In this document: positions 25,902 through 34,079 of the stretch, in pieces
Numbering within the stretch: the first letter of the stretch is position 1
How the letters are laid out: every line of letters begins with the position of its first letter
Assembly (NCBI RefSeq): GCF_900182955.1
Contig: NZ_FXUL01000019.1
Span: forward strand, 1 to 64,000
Reading direction: 5' to 3'
Length of the DNA: 64,000 bases
Source of the DNA: Noviherbaspirillum suwonense
Lineage (GTDB): Bacteria > Pseudomonadota > Gammaproteobacteria > Burkholderiales > Burkholderiaceae_D
The notes under the pieces: model-generated
What the model saw: only the letters and a program-made list of their open reading frames with translations
The model's database searches: none
Told to the model about the DNA's origin: nothing
Program-made: the position numbers and the translations under genes

Positions 25902-27116
25902 CTAGACCAGCCCGATGTCGCGCGGCGGCGCGCCCGGGAACACCCGGCCAAGCTGCGCCGCCGACAGCCCGTACAGGCGGCCGAACAGCCCGCCGAGCAC
26001 CGCCCGGTATTCGTTCAGCACCGGGTAGTCGCGGTTCTGGAACAGCGTCTCCGGTCGCACCGCCACCTGTTCGCCGGCAATCCGTCCGCCGCGCACGCCG
26101 CCGCCCATTACCCAGTACACGGTGCCATGCCCATGGTCGGTGCCGCGGTTGCCGTTTTCACGGAAGGTGCGGCCGAATTCGCTGACCACCACGACCACGG
26201 TGTCGCGCCAGGCGTCGCCCATCTCGGCCGGGAAGGCGGCCAGGCCGCGGCCCAGCTCCTCCAGCCGGCTGGCCAGGTAGCCCTTCGCATTGCCCTGCGC
26301 CACATGGGTGTCCCAGCCGCCGACGTCGACGAAGCCGATGCTGTACCTGTCCTTCATCAGCCGCGCGATGCGCCGCGCCTGCAGTTCGAAACCTTTTGGA
26401 TTGATGGCGTCGCGGTTGGCTGCCGCCATCTCGCCGGCCATCCGCTGCGCCACCTCATCGCGGACCGCGAAGCCCTCGCTGACGCGTCCCGCCAGCGCCG
26501 AGTCCTGGTACATCGACGCGATCATGCCGGACTGGCGCGCGTCGAGCGCGGACTTGCCCACGCCGCCCAGCGCGATGTTGGGCACCAGCATGCTGCCCTG
26601 CAGCGTCAGCGGCAGGCGGTCGGTGAAGCCGATCGGCGCGGCGCCCGCCAGTTCGGCGGCCAGCCGGTTCATGAAGCCGGACCGGTAGTTGCGGCTGCCG
26701 CGCTCGTCGCCCTGGCCGAGTTCGATCGCGTCCTGCGTCTCGAAATGGCTGCGCGATGCGTCATTGGCGCCGGCGAAGGGCAGAAACGCCGCCTGGCCGG
26801 ACTGGTAAAGGGGCAGCAGCGACTGCCGCAGCGCCGGGTGCAGCGCCCAGTCGCCGTCGAGCGCGATGGCGCTGTCCGGCGACGGGTCGGGCCGCGCAAT
26901 GGCGATATTGGGCCGGCTCTCGTAATAGAAGGAACTCGACGCCGGCACCAGCAGGCTGGCCGCGTCGTAGGCGCCACGCAGGAATACCAGCAGCAGCCGC
27001 GGCCGTGCCGGCGAGGACGATGAAAGGGACGACGCCGCGGGCGCGGCGAACAGCGTGCCGCTGCCGAAGCAGAGCGCGGAAGCGGACAGCGCATGCAGGA
27101 AATGTCGGCGATCCAT
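25902..27116 (-). CDS. secreted DUF1501 protein
   Basis: The 404-residue protein starts with an export signal (MDRRHFLHALSASALCFGSG, a Tat-like RRHFL motif) and holds the sulfatase-like DUF1501 features RLLLVFLRGAYDAASLLVP, VGGWDTHVAQGN, and VVVVSEFGRTFRENGNRGTDHGHGTV. The function of the family is not established. It lies 19 bases after the DUF1800 gene on the same strand; the two families are nearly always paired, suggesting they act together outside the inner membrane. Confidence 0.9.
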   Translation of the reverse strand: MDRRHFLHALSASALCFGSGTLFAAPAASSLSSSSPARPRLLLVFLRGAYDAASLLVPASSSFYYESRPNIAIARPDPSPDSAIALDGDWALHPALRQSLLPLYQSGQAAFLPFAGANDASRSHFETQDAIELGQGDERGSRNYRSGFMNRLAAELAGAAPIGFTDRLPLTLQGSMLVPNIALGGVGKSALDARQSGMIASMYQDSALAGRVSEGFAVRDEVAQRMAGEMAAANRDAINPKGFELQARRIARLMKDRYSIGFVDVGGWDTHVAQGNAKGYLASRLEELGRGLAAFPAEMGDAWRDTVVVVVSEFGRTFRENGNRGTDHGHGTVYWVMGGGVRGGRIAGEQVAVRPETLFQNRDYPVLNEYRAVLGGLFGRLYGLSAAQLGRVFPGAPPRDIGLV

Positions 27117-27135
27117 GGCGGGTTCCTTGTCGTAG

Positions 27136-28695
27136 TCAGCGCATCATCATTTCGGGCGACGCCAGCAGCAGCGTGTTCCATTCCTGCGGCGAGCCGGCCT
27201 GCCCCAGCGCCTGCAGCGTGGCCGGGCGCAGCGCCGGCTGCAGGCCCTGGAAGAACGCCGGATTGGACAGCTGGGGGAAGGCGGGACGTTCGCGCGGCTG
27301 CGGGTCGTCGCTGCGGAACAGGCCGGCGCTGCCGCTGCCGATGGCCTTCGCAATCTCGAAGCGGGTCGCCATCTGCCCCGGGCTGGACCATGCCGCCTCG
27401 TCCAGCGCGTAGCCGTCCGGCGTCTGGCGGCCATAAGGCAGCTCGCCCATCCGGCGCAGCCAGTTGATCATCGGCTGGGTGTTGAGGATCACCGTGTCGT
27501 CATAGGCCAGCCGCACCGAGGCGACGACGTAATGCATCGGGTCGCGGAACTTGCGGCCCAGCGAGGCCGCGTATTGCGGCGACGCGAACAGGGTTTGCAG
27601 CACCGCGGCAATGTCGCCGTCGGTGGCGGTGAAGGTGCGCGCCATGCGTTCGACCACCGCCGGGTCCGGCTGGTCCGCCAGCATGTAGGCGGCGATCTTG
27701 CTCGACACGAAGCGCGCCGTCGCCGGGTGGCGGGCCAGCAGGTCCAGCGCCTCGTCGATCTCGGCCATGCCGCGGCCCTGGATGCGGTGGCCCAGGAATG
27801 TCTTGTCGCCGGGGTCGTGCCGGCCCGGCCTGAATTCCATCAGCCCCGCGCGGACGACCTCGCCCTGCCGCCCGCCGCCGCGTGGCGGCTCGCCCGTCAG
27901 GTTCACGCCCAGGCCGGTCAGGATACGGGCCAGCTCCTGCACGTCCCGCTGCCCATAGCCGCCGTTCACGCCCAGCGTGTGCAGTTCCATCAGCTCCCGC
28001 GCATAGTTTTCGTTGATGCGGCCGGCCGCGTTCTGCGCATTGTCCAGGTAGAGCAGCATTGCCGGATGATGCGCGGTGGCCCGCAGCAGGTCGCGGAAAT
28101 GGCCGAGCGCATGCGGCCGGATCGCCTGCTCGTCATAGTCGCCCACCAGCGCGCGCAGCATGCCCTTGTCCATATGGACGCTGAAGTGATTGGCCCAGAA
28201 CCAGGTCATCTGCTCCTGCAGCTGGTTGGGCGAGTAGAGCGCCATGAGCAGCGTGCGCGACCTGGCCTCGTTGCCGAGGCGCGCGAGTTCCTGCCGGTAG
28301 TCGCGCCGGCCGGCGTCGCGTTCTTCCTCGGTCGGCAGCGCGTCGGCCTCCCTGCGCCGCGCCGCCAGGTCGGCCGCCAGTTGCGCCATCGGCTTTTGCG
28401 TGATGGTCATCGCCTCGATGCGGGCGCTGACGGCGGCCGGCAGCGCGGCCGGGCGCGGGTGCAGCTGGTCGCGCAGCCAGGCCGCATAGCCCACGGATTC
28501 GGCCTGCCGCAGGCTGGTCGTGTTGATGCCCCAGCTGACGCGGTTCACCTCGCGCACGGCGGTGGGCGTCAACGGCGCATGGGCAGGGGCCTGGCCGGGA
28601 GCGGCGCAGCCTGCCACGCAGGCTGCAGCGAGCAGGATGGCGATGCGGGACGGGAGAAACGGCGGCATGCGGTTTTGCAGGCAGGCTGGTGTCAT
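27136..28695 (-). CDS. DUF1800 protein, probable lipoprotein
   Basis: The protein (519 residues) begins with a hydrophobic signal ending AAACVAGCAAPG, where VAGC looks like a lipobox. The DUF1800 pattern follows: INTTSLRQAESVGYAAWLRD, MTWFWANHFSVHMDKGM, NENYARELMELHTLGVNGGY, DVQELARILTGLGV and KTFLGHRIQGRG. Function unknown; it is the upstream partner of a DUF1501 gene. The start at 28695 precedes the signal by about 15 residues; an ATG at 28668 (MPPFLPSR) is also possible. Confidence 0.88.
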   Translation of the reverse strand: MTPACLQNRMPPFLPSRIAILLAAACVAGCAAPGQAPAHAPLTPTAVREVNRVSWGINTTSLRQAESVGYAAWLRDQLHPRPAALPAAVSARIEAMTITQKPMAQLAADLAARRREADALPTEEERDAGRRDYRQELARLGNEARSRTLLMALYSPNQLQEQMTWFWANHFSVHMDKGMLRALVGDYDEQAIRPHALGHFRDLLRATAHHPAMLLYLDNAQNAAGRINENYARELMELHTLGVNGGYGQRDVQELARILTGLGVNLTGEPPRGGGRQGEVVRAGLMEFRPGRHDPGDKTFLGHRIQGRGMAEIDEALDLLARHPATARFVSSKIAAYMLADQPDPAVVERMARTFTATDGDIAAVLQTLFASPQYAASLGRKFRDPMHYVVASVRLAYDDTVILNTQPMINWLRRMGELPYGRQTPDGYALDEAAWSSPGQMATRFEIAKAIGSGSAGLFRSDDPQPRERPAFPQLSNPAFFQGLQPALRPATLQALGQAGSPQEWNTLLLASPEMMMR

Positions 28696-28786
28696 GGCGG
28701 TTGCGCTGGCTCGGTGGAATGCGCCGGGCGATCCGGCCCGGTCGGACGATGCTACGGGTGTTAAGCGTTCGACGGGCGCTTATCGA

Positions 28787-28822
28787 ATACATGAAGACAA
28801 TGTTTATTGTTACGTCATGTAT
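28787..28822. repeat. 36-base nested palindrome, possible operator
   Basis: ATACATGA (28787-28794) is an exact inverted match of TCATGTAT (28815-28822), and inside these ACAAT (28797-28801) pairs with ATTGT (28806-28810). It lies about 90 bases upstream of the DUF1800-DUF1501 operon and 345 bases upstream of the serine hydrolase gene. There is no T run, so it is more like an operator than a terminator. Confidence 0.5.
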
Positions 28823-29018
28823 CTGTCGCGGCAGCAGTGTGTTGCGGGAGGGGGTAAAAGACCTGCGCCGCAGCGGCCAGCCCGGATGGATGCGGCACTG
28901 GAACCGCGTCGGGCATGCAATCCAAAACGAAACTTGAAACGAATCCGGATGAATCCGGATTGTCAGCTTATGTCAGGTCAGGTAATAAACTATTGGTTAT
29001 TACATTTTGACTTATGGT
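28823..29018. other. intergenic remainder between divergent genes
   Basis: The space between the DUF1800 start (28695) and the serine hydrolase start (29167) holds the palindrome at 28787-28822 and the promoter at 29019-29047. No gene is supported in it. The right part is notably AT-rich compared with the surrounding core. Confidence 0.5.
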
Positions 29019-29047
29019 TTGACATGAATAAATTAATAATCTATAAC
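29019..29047 (+). promoter_or_regulatory. sigma-70 promoter for the serine hydrolase gene
   Basis: TTGACA (29019-29024), a 17-base spacer and TATAAC (29042-29047) are close to consensus. The predicted start is about 29,054, leaving a leader of about 110 bases before the ATG at 29167. Confidence 0.75.
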
Positions 29048-29166
29048 ACTTGAAGACCGCATGCAGTCAGTTTCCCAAATCAATTCAATCGCACTTGCAT
29101 TGGCAATGCATTTCATTGCCAGCGTTGCCTGTGCCTGATTAATGCTGATATAGCCAGGAGATACTG

Positions 29167-31107
29167 ATGTCCATCGTTAATGCATGTATTCGACCATTAC
29201 GCAACGCGTGCATGGCCGCGGTCGTGGGCTTGTGGTGTGGCGCGGTCGACGCTGTGCCGTATGCGACCCTTTCCGGCAACGGCGCGACGCCATCCCGGCA
29301 ATTTCTCGACTTCGGCCGGATGCAGCAGGGCAGCAATAAGGCCAATTCCGTCAGCAATAGCGCATTCGTTCCGCCGGATAACGCGGCAATGCCGACCAAT
29401 ACATTCAATGGCACATTGCAATTGAATGGCGCGGACCTCAGGAATGAATCCAAATTCCAGGTGCTTTATGGGACGAAGAAAGATACCAGCGTGCCGCTGG
29501 ATGCGCCGGAAATGCATTACCTTCCCAATTTCTCATTTCAATTCGTCCAGGACGGCACGCACCTGATTCCATTGAAGCGGAATTACCAGGCCGAGGATGC
29601 GGCAAGCGGGCATCCGTTCTGGGAATACATTATCGGGCCGGGACGGGTCTGGAATGAAAATACGGACAATGGTTTCAGCCGGGCCGCATTCACGTTTGCC
29701 GTCACCGAAAAAGGCCAGAATTGCGTCCATAACGGCATGATGAGTTTCCTGTTCAAGAGCAGCGGCGAAATCAGCAGCGTCTGGTACCAGATTACCGCCG
29801 AGACCTGCGCCTATTACAAGATCGACCTGTGGGGTTTTGCCAGGGCCAGCTTTACGCCGGGCGGCATTGCCCAGCCCGGTGCGGTGATTTCCGCCTACCG
29901 GGCGGAAGTCGCCAACCAGCTGGACATGCTGCCGATCGAGCAATTGGCGACGGACCTCGCCGGCATCGACCAGGCCGCCCTGGAGCCGCAATACAGCTCG
30001 AATGCGAACACGGTGAACGTGTCGCCCAATCCGTACAGCAACCCGAGCGAACATAACCCGGCACACCTGCTCAATTACGGCGTGATGGTCAACGACAGGA
30101 TCTACTCCGCGCCAGTCCGCACCCGTTCCGGCGCTTATCCGTATCCGCAATGGATGGTCTATCCGCTGTATTCATGGTCGAAGGCCGAGTTCGTCGGCAA
30201 TGCCGTCGCATTGATCGCGAAATTGCATCCGGATGGCGTTCCCGGCACGCCCGCGGATGGACGGAACAAGAACCTGAAAGCGATTGAAAACCTGGTCGTG
30301 GCCGACTGGATTCCGGAAGCCAGGCTCAATGGCACCTGGGAAAATGTCACGCTGGGCAACCTGATCGACATGGGCAGCGGCCATTACATCAACAAGGACA
30401 TCCATCTCGCCGATGAAAATTCTGCAGCCACCATCAGCCAGTTCTTCGATGTGCTGACCAATGCCGGAAAGCTGGATTTCGCGGCCAATTACTATCCATC
30501 GGCGGCCAGTCCCGGCCAGGTATTCGCCTACCATACGTCGGACTTCTACCTGGCCGCGAGGATGCTCGAACTGGTGTCGCAGAAAGTGAATGGCGTCGGC
30601 ATCGTCCAATCGATGGCCGACAATATTTATAACGGGTTGAAGCTGAGCAGGATCGCGCAAAGTCCGAAACTGACGTATGACGGCGCCGCCCAGCCTTATG
30701 GCGGCTACGGCCATTTCGGCTATGCCGACGACATCGCCAAGCTGGGCCGCTTCATGGCGGTCCACAAGGGCGCCATCGGCAACACGCAGGTGCTGGATGC
30801 GCAGCATGTCACCGATGTCTTGCAGCTCAATCCGGCAAACCAGGGTTTGACGGTGACGCCTCTTGGCGCTTCATTCCGCTTCAATAACGGCTATTGGTCG
30901 AAAAACCTGATTTCCGCCGGCGGATGCAAGCCACGCATCGTATTCGAATCGGGTTTTGGCGGCCTGAGCAAGGTGCTGGGAACGGCAGGGCCGGGCAATC
31001 CGGGCTGGGTCTATTACTACGTCAGCGACAACGGCGAATTCCTGTATGCAGCCGCCGTCAACAGCCTTGCCGCCGCCATCGGCTGCCCGAATGTGGGCAC
31101 CCACTAA
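29167..31107 (+). CDS. secreted serine hydrolase, beta-lactamase/PBP-like fold
   Basis: This 646-residue protein has a signal peptide (about 1-29, ending GAVDA). The N-terminal half (about 30-280) is an unrecognised beta-rich region. The C-terminal half looks like a beta-lactamase-related serine hydrolase: S336-W-S-K339 in PLYSWSKAEFVGNAVALIAK fits the SxxK motif, and Y455-H-T in FAYHTSDFYLAARMLE sits where class C enzymes have YxN followed by the LLxxxIE helix. The YxN being YHT is unusual, so the activity may be an esterase, peptidase or none. It is a single-gene unit with its own promoter and a terminator-like hairpin behind. Confidence 0.65.
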   Translation: MSIVNACIRPLRNACMAAVVGLWCGAVDAVPYATLSGNGATPSRQFLDFGRMQQGSNKANSVSNSAFVPPDNAAMPTNTFNGTLQLNGADLRNESKFQVLYGTKKDTSVPLDAPEMHYLPNFSFQFVQDGTHLIPLKRNYQAEDAASGHPFWEYIIGPGRVWNENTDNGFSRAAFTFAVTEKGQNCVHNGMMSFLFKSSGEISSVWYQITAETCAYYKIDLWGFARASFTPGGIAQPGAVISAYRAEVANQLDMLPIEQLATDLAGIDQAALEPQYSSNANTVNVSPNPYSNPSEHNPAHLLNYGVMVNDRIYSAPVRTRSGAYPYPQWMVYPLYSWSKAEFVGNAVALIAKLHPDGVPGTPADGRNKNLKAIENLVVADWIPEARLNGTWENVTLGNLIDMGSGHYINKDIHLADENSAATISQFFDVLTNAGKLDFAANYYPSAASPGQVFAYHTSDFYLAARMLELVSQKVNGVGIVQSMADNIYNGLKLSRIAQSPKLTYDGAAQPYGGYGHFGYADDIAKLGRFMAVHKGAIGNTQVLDAQHVTDVLQLNPANQGLTVTPLGASFRFNNGYWSKNLISAGGCKPRIVFESGFGGLSKVLGTAGPGNPGWVYYYVSDNGEFLYAAAVNSLAAAIGCPNVGTH

Positions 31108-31139
31108 CCGGCTAGGCCGGCACGGAGCATCACACGAAG

Positions 31140-31166
31140 GACAGGGCGAAGCGCCCTGTCTTTTTT
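31140..31166. terminator. bidirectional terminator between serine hydrolase and xthA
   Basis: GACAGGGCG and CGCCCTGTC form a 9-bp stem with a 3-base loop, followed by six T residues on the plus strand. It stops the serine hydrolase transcript and probably also that of the convergent xthA gene. Confidence 0.88.
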
Positions 31167-31287
31167 ACATGCGAAGACAGGATGGGCAAGATCGGCCATG
31201 CATCGAAAACGGGTGCCCGCATCGCCTTCCAGGCCGGCATCCCGCCGTTTTCCCGGCCGGTCGTCGTTGTCGGGCGCTCTTGGAGCG

Positions 31288-32085
31288 CTATCGCAGCATG
31301 CCGAAATGGTCGTGGTCGTAATGGATCGTCAGCGGCGCATGGTCGGAAAAACGCTGCTCCTTGTAGATGGCCGCACTTTTCGCGGTCATGGCCAGTTCGC
31401 CGGTGGCGATCTGGTAGTCGATGCGCCAGCCGACATTCTTGGCCCAGGCCTGGCCGCGGTTGCTCCACCAGGTATAGGCGTCGCCGGTGGTGTCGGGATG
31501 CAGCTGCCGGTAGACGTCGACCCAGCGCAGCTCGTCCAGCACCGCACTCATCCATGCCCGTTCCTCGGGCAGGAAGCCGGAATTCTTCAGGTTTCCCTTC
31601 CAGTTCTTCAGGTCGATTTCCTTGTGCGCGATGTTCCAGTCGCCGCACAGCACGACCTTGCGGCCGCATTGCGCAAGCTGGGCCAGGTGCCGGTAGAAGT
31701 GCTCCATGAAAGCGAATTTCGCCGCCTGCCTGTGCTCGCCGCTGGAGCCTGACGGCAGGTAGACCGACACCACCGACAGCCCGTCGTAGACCAGCTCGAT
31801 ATAACGTCCCTCGGCATCGATTTCCGGGACGCCCAGGCCCTGTATCACCTGCAGCGGCTGGCGGCGGGCATAGATGCCGACGCCGCTGTAGCCTTTTTTC
31901 TCCGCATAGTGGAAATAGCCGTAATAGCCTTCCGGGTTGAGCATGTCCGCCGACATGTCCGGCGCCTGCGCCTTGAGTTCCTGCATGCAGATGAAGTCGG
32001 CATCCTGCGCAGCGAGCCAGTCCAGAAAACCCTTGCTGGTGGCGGAACGGATACCGTTGAGATTGGCGGAAATGACTCTGAGCAT
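31288..32085 (-). CDS. xthA: exodeoxyribonuclease III
   Basis: The 265-residue EEP-superfamily nuclease starts MLRVISANLNGIRSATSKGF with the first metal-binding Asn, has the catalytic Glu in FICMQELKAQ, GDWNIAHKEIDLKNWKGN with the active Asp and Asn, WWSNRGQAW, WRIDYQI and the final SDHAPLTIHYD dyad. It is an abasic-site endonuclease and 3'-exonuclease in base excision repair. It is convergent with the serine hydrolase and divergent from pyrE, a common order in this group. Confidence 0.95.
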   Translation of the reverse strand: MLRVISANLNGIRSATSKGFLDWLAAQDADFICMQELKAQAPDMSADMLNPEGYYGYFHYAEKKGYSGVGIYARRQPLQVIQGLGVPEIDAEGRYIELVYDGLSVVSVYLPSGSSGEHRQAAKFAFMEHFYRHLAQLAQCGRKVVLCGDWNIAHKEIDLKNWKGNLKNSGFLPEERAWMSAVLDELRWVDVYRQLHPDTTGDAYTWWSNRGQAWAKNVGWRIDYQIATGELAMTAKSAAIYKEQRFSDHAPLTIHYDHDHFGMLR

Positions 32086-32300
32086 GGGGCTGATAAGCGG
32101 TGAAAGGGATTGAAGCGCCTATTGTAATGGGCGTGGGGCGGTAGACCGGGCGCCGCGGCCGCCGAAGCATCCCCATGCCACGGCGCGTCATCGGCGCCAC
32201 GCGATGGGCCAGAATTTCCTGAAGGCATTTTCAAATGCCATTTCCATCGGATATGAGGATAAAATGACGCTCCCGCATCCGCACTTCTCACGGTCCCATC

Positions 32301-32969
32301 TTGGAAAATCTACGTCAGCGTTTCATTGCCTTCTCGGTCGATGCCGGCGTCCTGCGCTTTGGCGAATTCGTCACCAAGGCCGGTCGCACTTCCCCGTATT
32401 TCTTCAACGCCGGCCTGTTCCATGACGGCGCAACGCTGGGCAAGCTCGCCGACTTCTATGCGCAGACGCTGCTCGACTCCGGCGTCGAGTTCGACATGCT
32501 GTTCGGCCCGGCCTACAAGGGCATCACGCTGGCCTCGGCCACCGCGGTGGCGCTGGCGGCAAAGGGACGCAACGTGCCGTTCGCCTACAACCGCAAGGAA
32601 GCCAAGGACCATGGCGAGGGCGGCACCATCGTCGGCGCGCCGCTGCGCGGCCGGGTCGTCATCATCGACGACGTGATTTCCGCCGGCACCTCGGTGCGCG
32701 AATCGGTCGACATGATACGCGCCGCCGGCGCGACGCCGGCCGCGGTGATGATCGCGCTGGACCGCATGGAGCGCTCCGGCCGCGACGACGCGCTGTCTGC
32801 CAACTCGGCGGTGCAGGAAGTCGGCGCCGCCTACAACATGCCGGTGGTGTCGATCGCCAACCTGAACGACCTGCTGACCTATATCTCGGCGGGCGGCAAC
32901 AGCGAACTGGCGCAGCACCGGGACGCCGTCGCCGCCTACCGCCGCCGCTATGGCGTCGACGGCGCCTGA
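32301..32969 (+). CDS. pyrE: orotate phosphoribosyltransferase
   Basis: The 222-residue protein has the PRPP-binding motif VVIIDDVISAGTSVRESVD and the orotate-binding FVTKAGRTSPYFFNAGLF and GPAYKGITLASA blocks. It forms OMP in pyrimidine synthesis. The start is taken as TTG at 32301 because the first residues ENLRQRFIAFSVDAGVL align with family N-termini and no ATG or GTG lies close in frame; a clear Shine-Dalgarno is lacking, so translation may be modest. The DUF4124 gene follows after 6 bases. Confidence 0.95.
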   Translation: MENLRQRFIAFSVDAGVLRFGEFVTKAGRTSPYFFNAGLFHDGATLGKLADFYAQTLLDSGVEFDMLFGPAYKGITLASATAVALAAKGRNVPFAYNRKEAKDHGEGGTIVGAPLRGRVVIIDDVISAGTSVRESVDMIRAAGATPAAVMIALDRMERSGRDDALSANSAVQEVGAAYNMPVVSIANLNDLLTYISAGGNSELAQHRDAVAAYRRRYGVDGA

Positions 32970-32975
32970 AGCGGC

Positions 32976-33602
32976 ATGGTCAGCAAGCGGCTTGCCCTGC
33001 TGTGCCTGCTGCCCGCGCTGTGGCCGGCGCTGGCGCTGGGCCAGGCCAAGATCTATATCTGCAAGGATGCCGCCGGCCACACGCTGAGTTCGGACCGGCC
33101 GATTGCCGAATGCAGCAACCGTCCGGTGCGCGAGATCGACAAGAACGGCATCACCCGGCGCGAGATCGCGGCGCCGCTGACGGCCGAGGAAAAACAGAAA
33201 AAGGAGCAGGATGCCCGTGCCCGCCGGGCCGAAGAACTTGCCGCCGTCGAGCAGCGTCGTAATGACGCGGCGATTCTGTCCCGCTTTCGCAGCGAAGACG
33301 ACATCATCGACACCGGCCGCCGCAACGCCGCCATCGTCCAGGAAAACGTCAAGCGGGAAAAGCAGGTGCTGGCCGCGTCCGAAACGCGGCAGCAGGCCGC
33401 CGAAGCCGAACTCGCACAACTGCCCAGCGGCGCACCGCGCCCGGCCTATCTGCGCCAGCGACTGGAAGAAGCCGACCGCGGCGTCAACGGCAGCCGCCGC
33501 CGGCTGGACGACTACGAAGCCGAGATCCTGCTGATCAATACGCGTACGGAAGCGACGCTGGCGCGGTTCAGGGAACTGCGGCGGGAGCGGGCGGGGCGGT
33601 AA
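32976..33602 (+). CDS. periplasmic DUF4124-domain protein
   Basis: The 208-residue protein has a signal peptide (about 1-22, ending ALG-QA) and then a DUF4124 domain (KIYICKDAAGHTLSSDRPIAE) with two cysteines (ICKDA and AECSN) that could form a disulfide. A long charged coiled-coil helix (about 68-150, EEKQKKEQDARARRAEELAA) and a second helical part follow. The function of the family is unknown. It is probably co-transcribed with pyrE. Confidence 0.82.
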   Translation: MVSKRLALLCLLPALWPALALGQAKIYICKDAAGHTLSSDRPIAECSNRPVREIDKNGITRREIAAPLTAEEKQKKEQDARARRAEELAAVEQRRNDAAILSRFRSEDDIIDTGRRNAAIVQENVKREKQVLAASETRQQAAEAELAQLPSGAPRPAYLRQRLEEADRGVNGSRRRLDDYEAEILLINTRTEATLARFRELRRERAGR

Positions 33603-33748
33603 AGGTAGTCGTTGCTTTGATAGTGGCTGGTAGGTATGTCTGGACAGCTTTCCCGCTGCTGACAAGGGCGAATTTTTTCGCAGCCCGGATTAGGTACAAA
33701 TAGCATACGGACACAATATGGGACTGAAGCTGCAACCGGTCTGCGATC

Positions 33749-34075
33749 TTATGCTAGCTCTTCATGCCGCAACAAGGCGAAATCTCTCGCCCCTTCGTTC
33801 ATTTTATCCTGCAAATTTGCCGAACGGGTCGTGTCACTTACATAGAATAAAATTTGATGAACGGGGAATGACAATTCAGCAGGCTCACCATCAATTGGGT
33901 CAACATTTCGTTTCAAAACAAAATGCTCATCGTTAGTCTTCCCACATTGAAAATACTCTCCTCCCTGATAGGTACTTTCTCGAACACCGAATTGAATGCC
34001 AAGGGAAGATTCCAAAATATTCTTGGCTCCTTCAATGTCATCCGACATATAACCGTAAAGATCGTAGACCGTCAT
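33749..34075 (-). CDS. putative immunity protein of the orphan Rhs cassette
   Basis: The 108-residue soluble protein (TVYDLYGYMSDDIEGAKNIL at the start, ELSFPVHQILFYVSDTT near 70-86) begins 4 bases after the stop of the orphan Rhs toxin, with GGAAAGAGAT as ribosome-binding site. I do not recognise the family; the strand-helix pattern could be half of a VOC-type fold. Position immediately behind a toxin C-terminus, small size, and AT-rich composition unlike the Rhs core are what one expects of an immunity gene. Confidence 0.6.
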   Translation of the reverse strand: MTVYDLYGYMSDDIEGAKNILESSLGIQFGVRESTYQGGEYFQCGKTNDEHFVLKRNVDPIDGEPAELSFPVHQILFYVSDTTRSANLQDKMNEGARDFALLRHEELA

Positions 34076-34079
34076 ATGT

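Noticed and set aside
29167-31107. A class C beta-lactamase resistance gene
   Set aside because: Length is far too great, the YxN motif is YHT, and no clear KTG-equivalent was found; a general serine-hydrolase label is safer.
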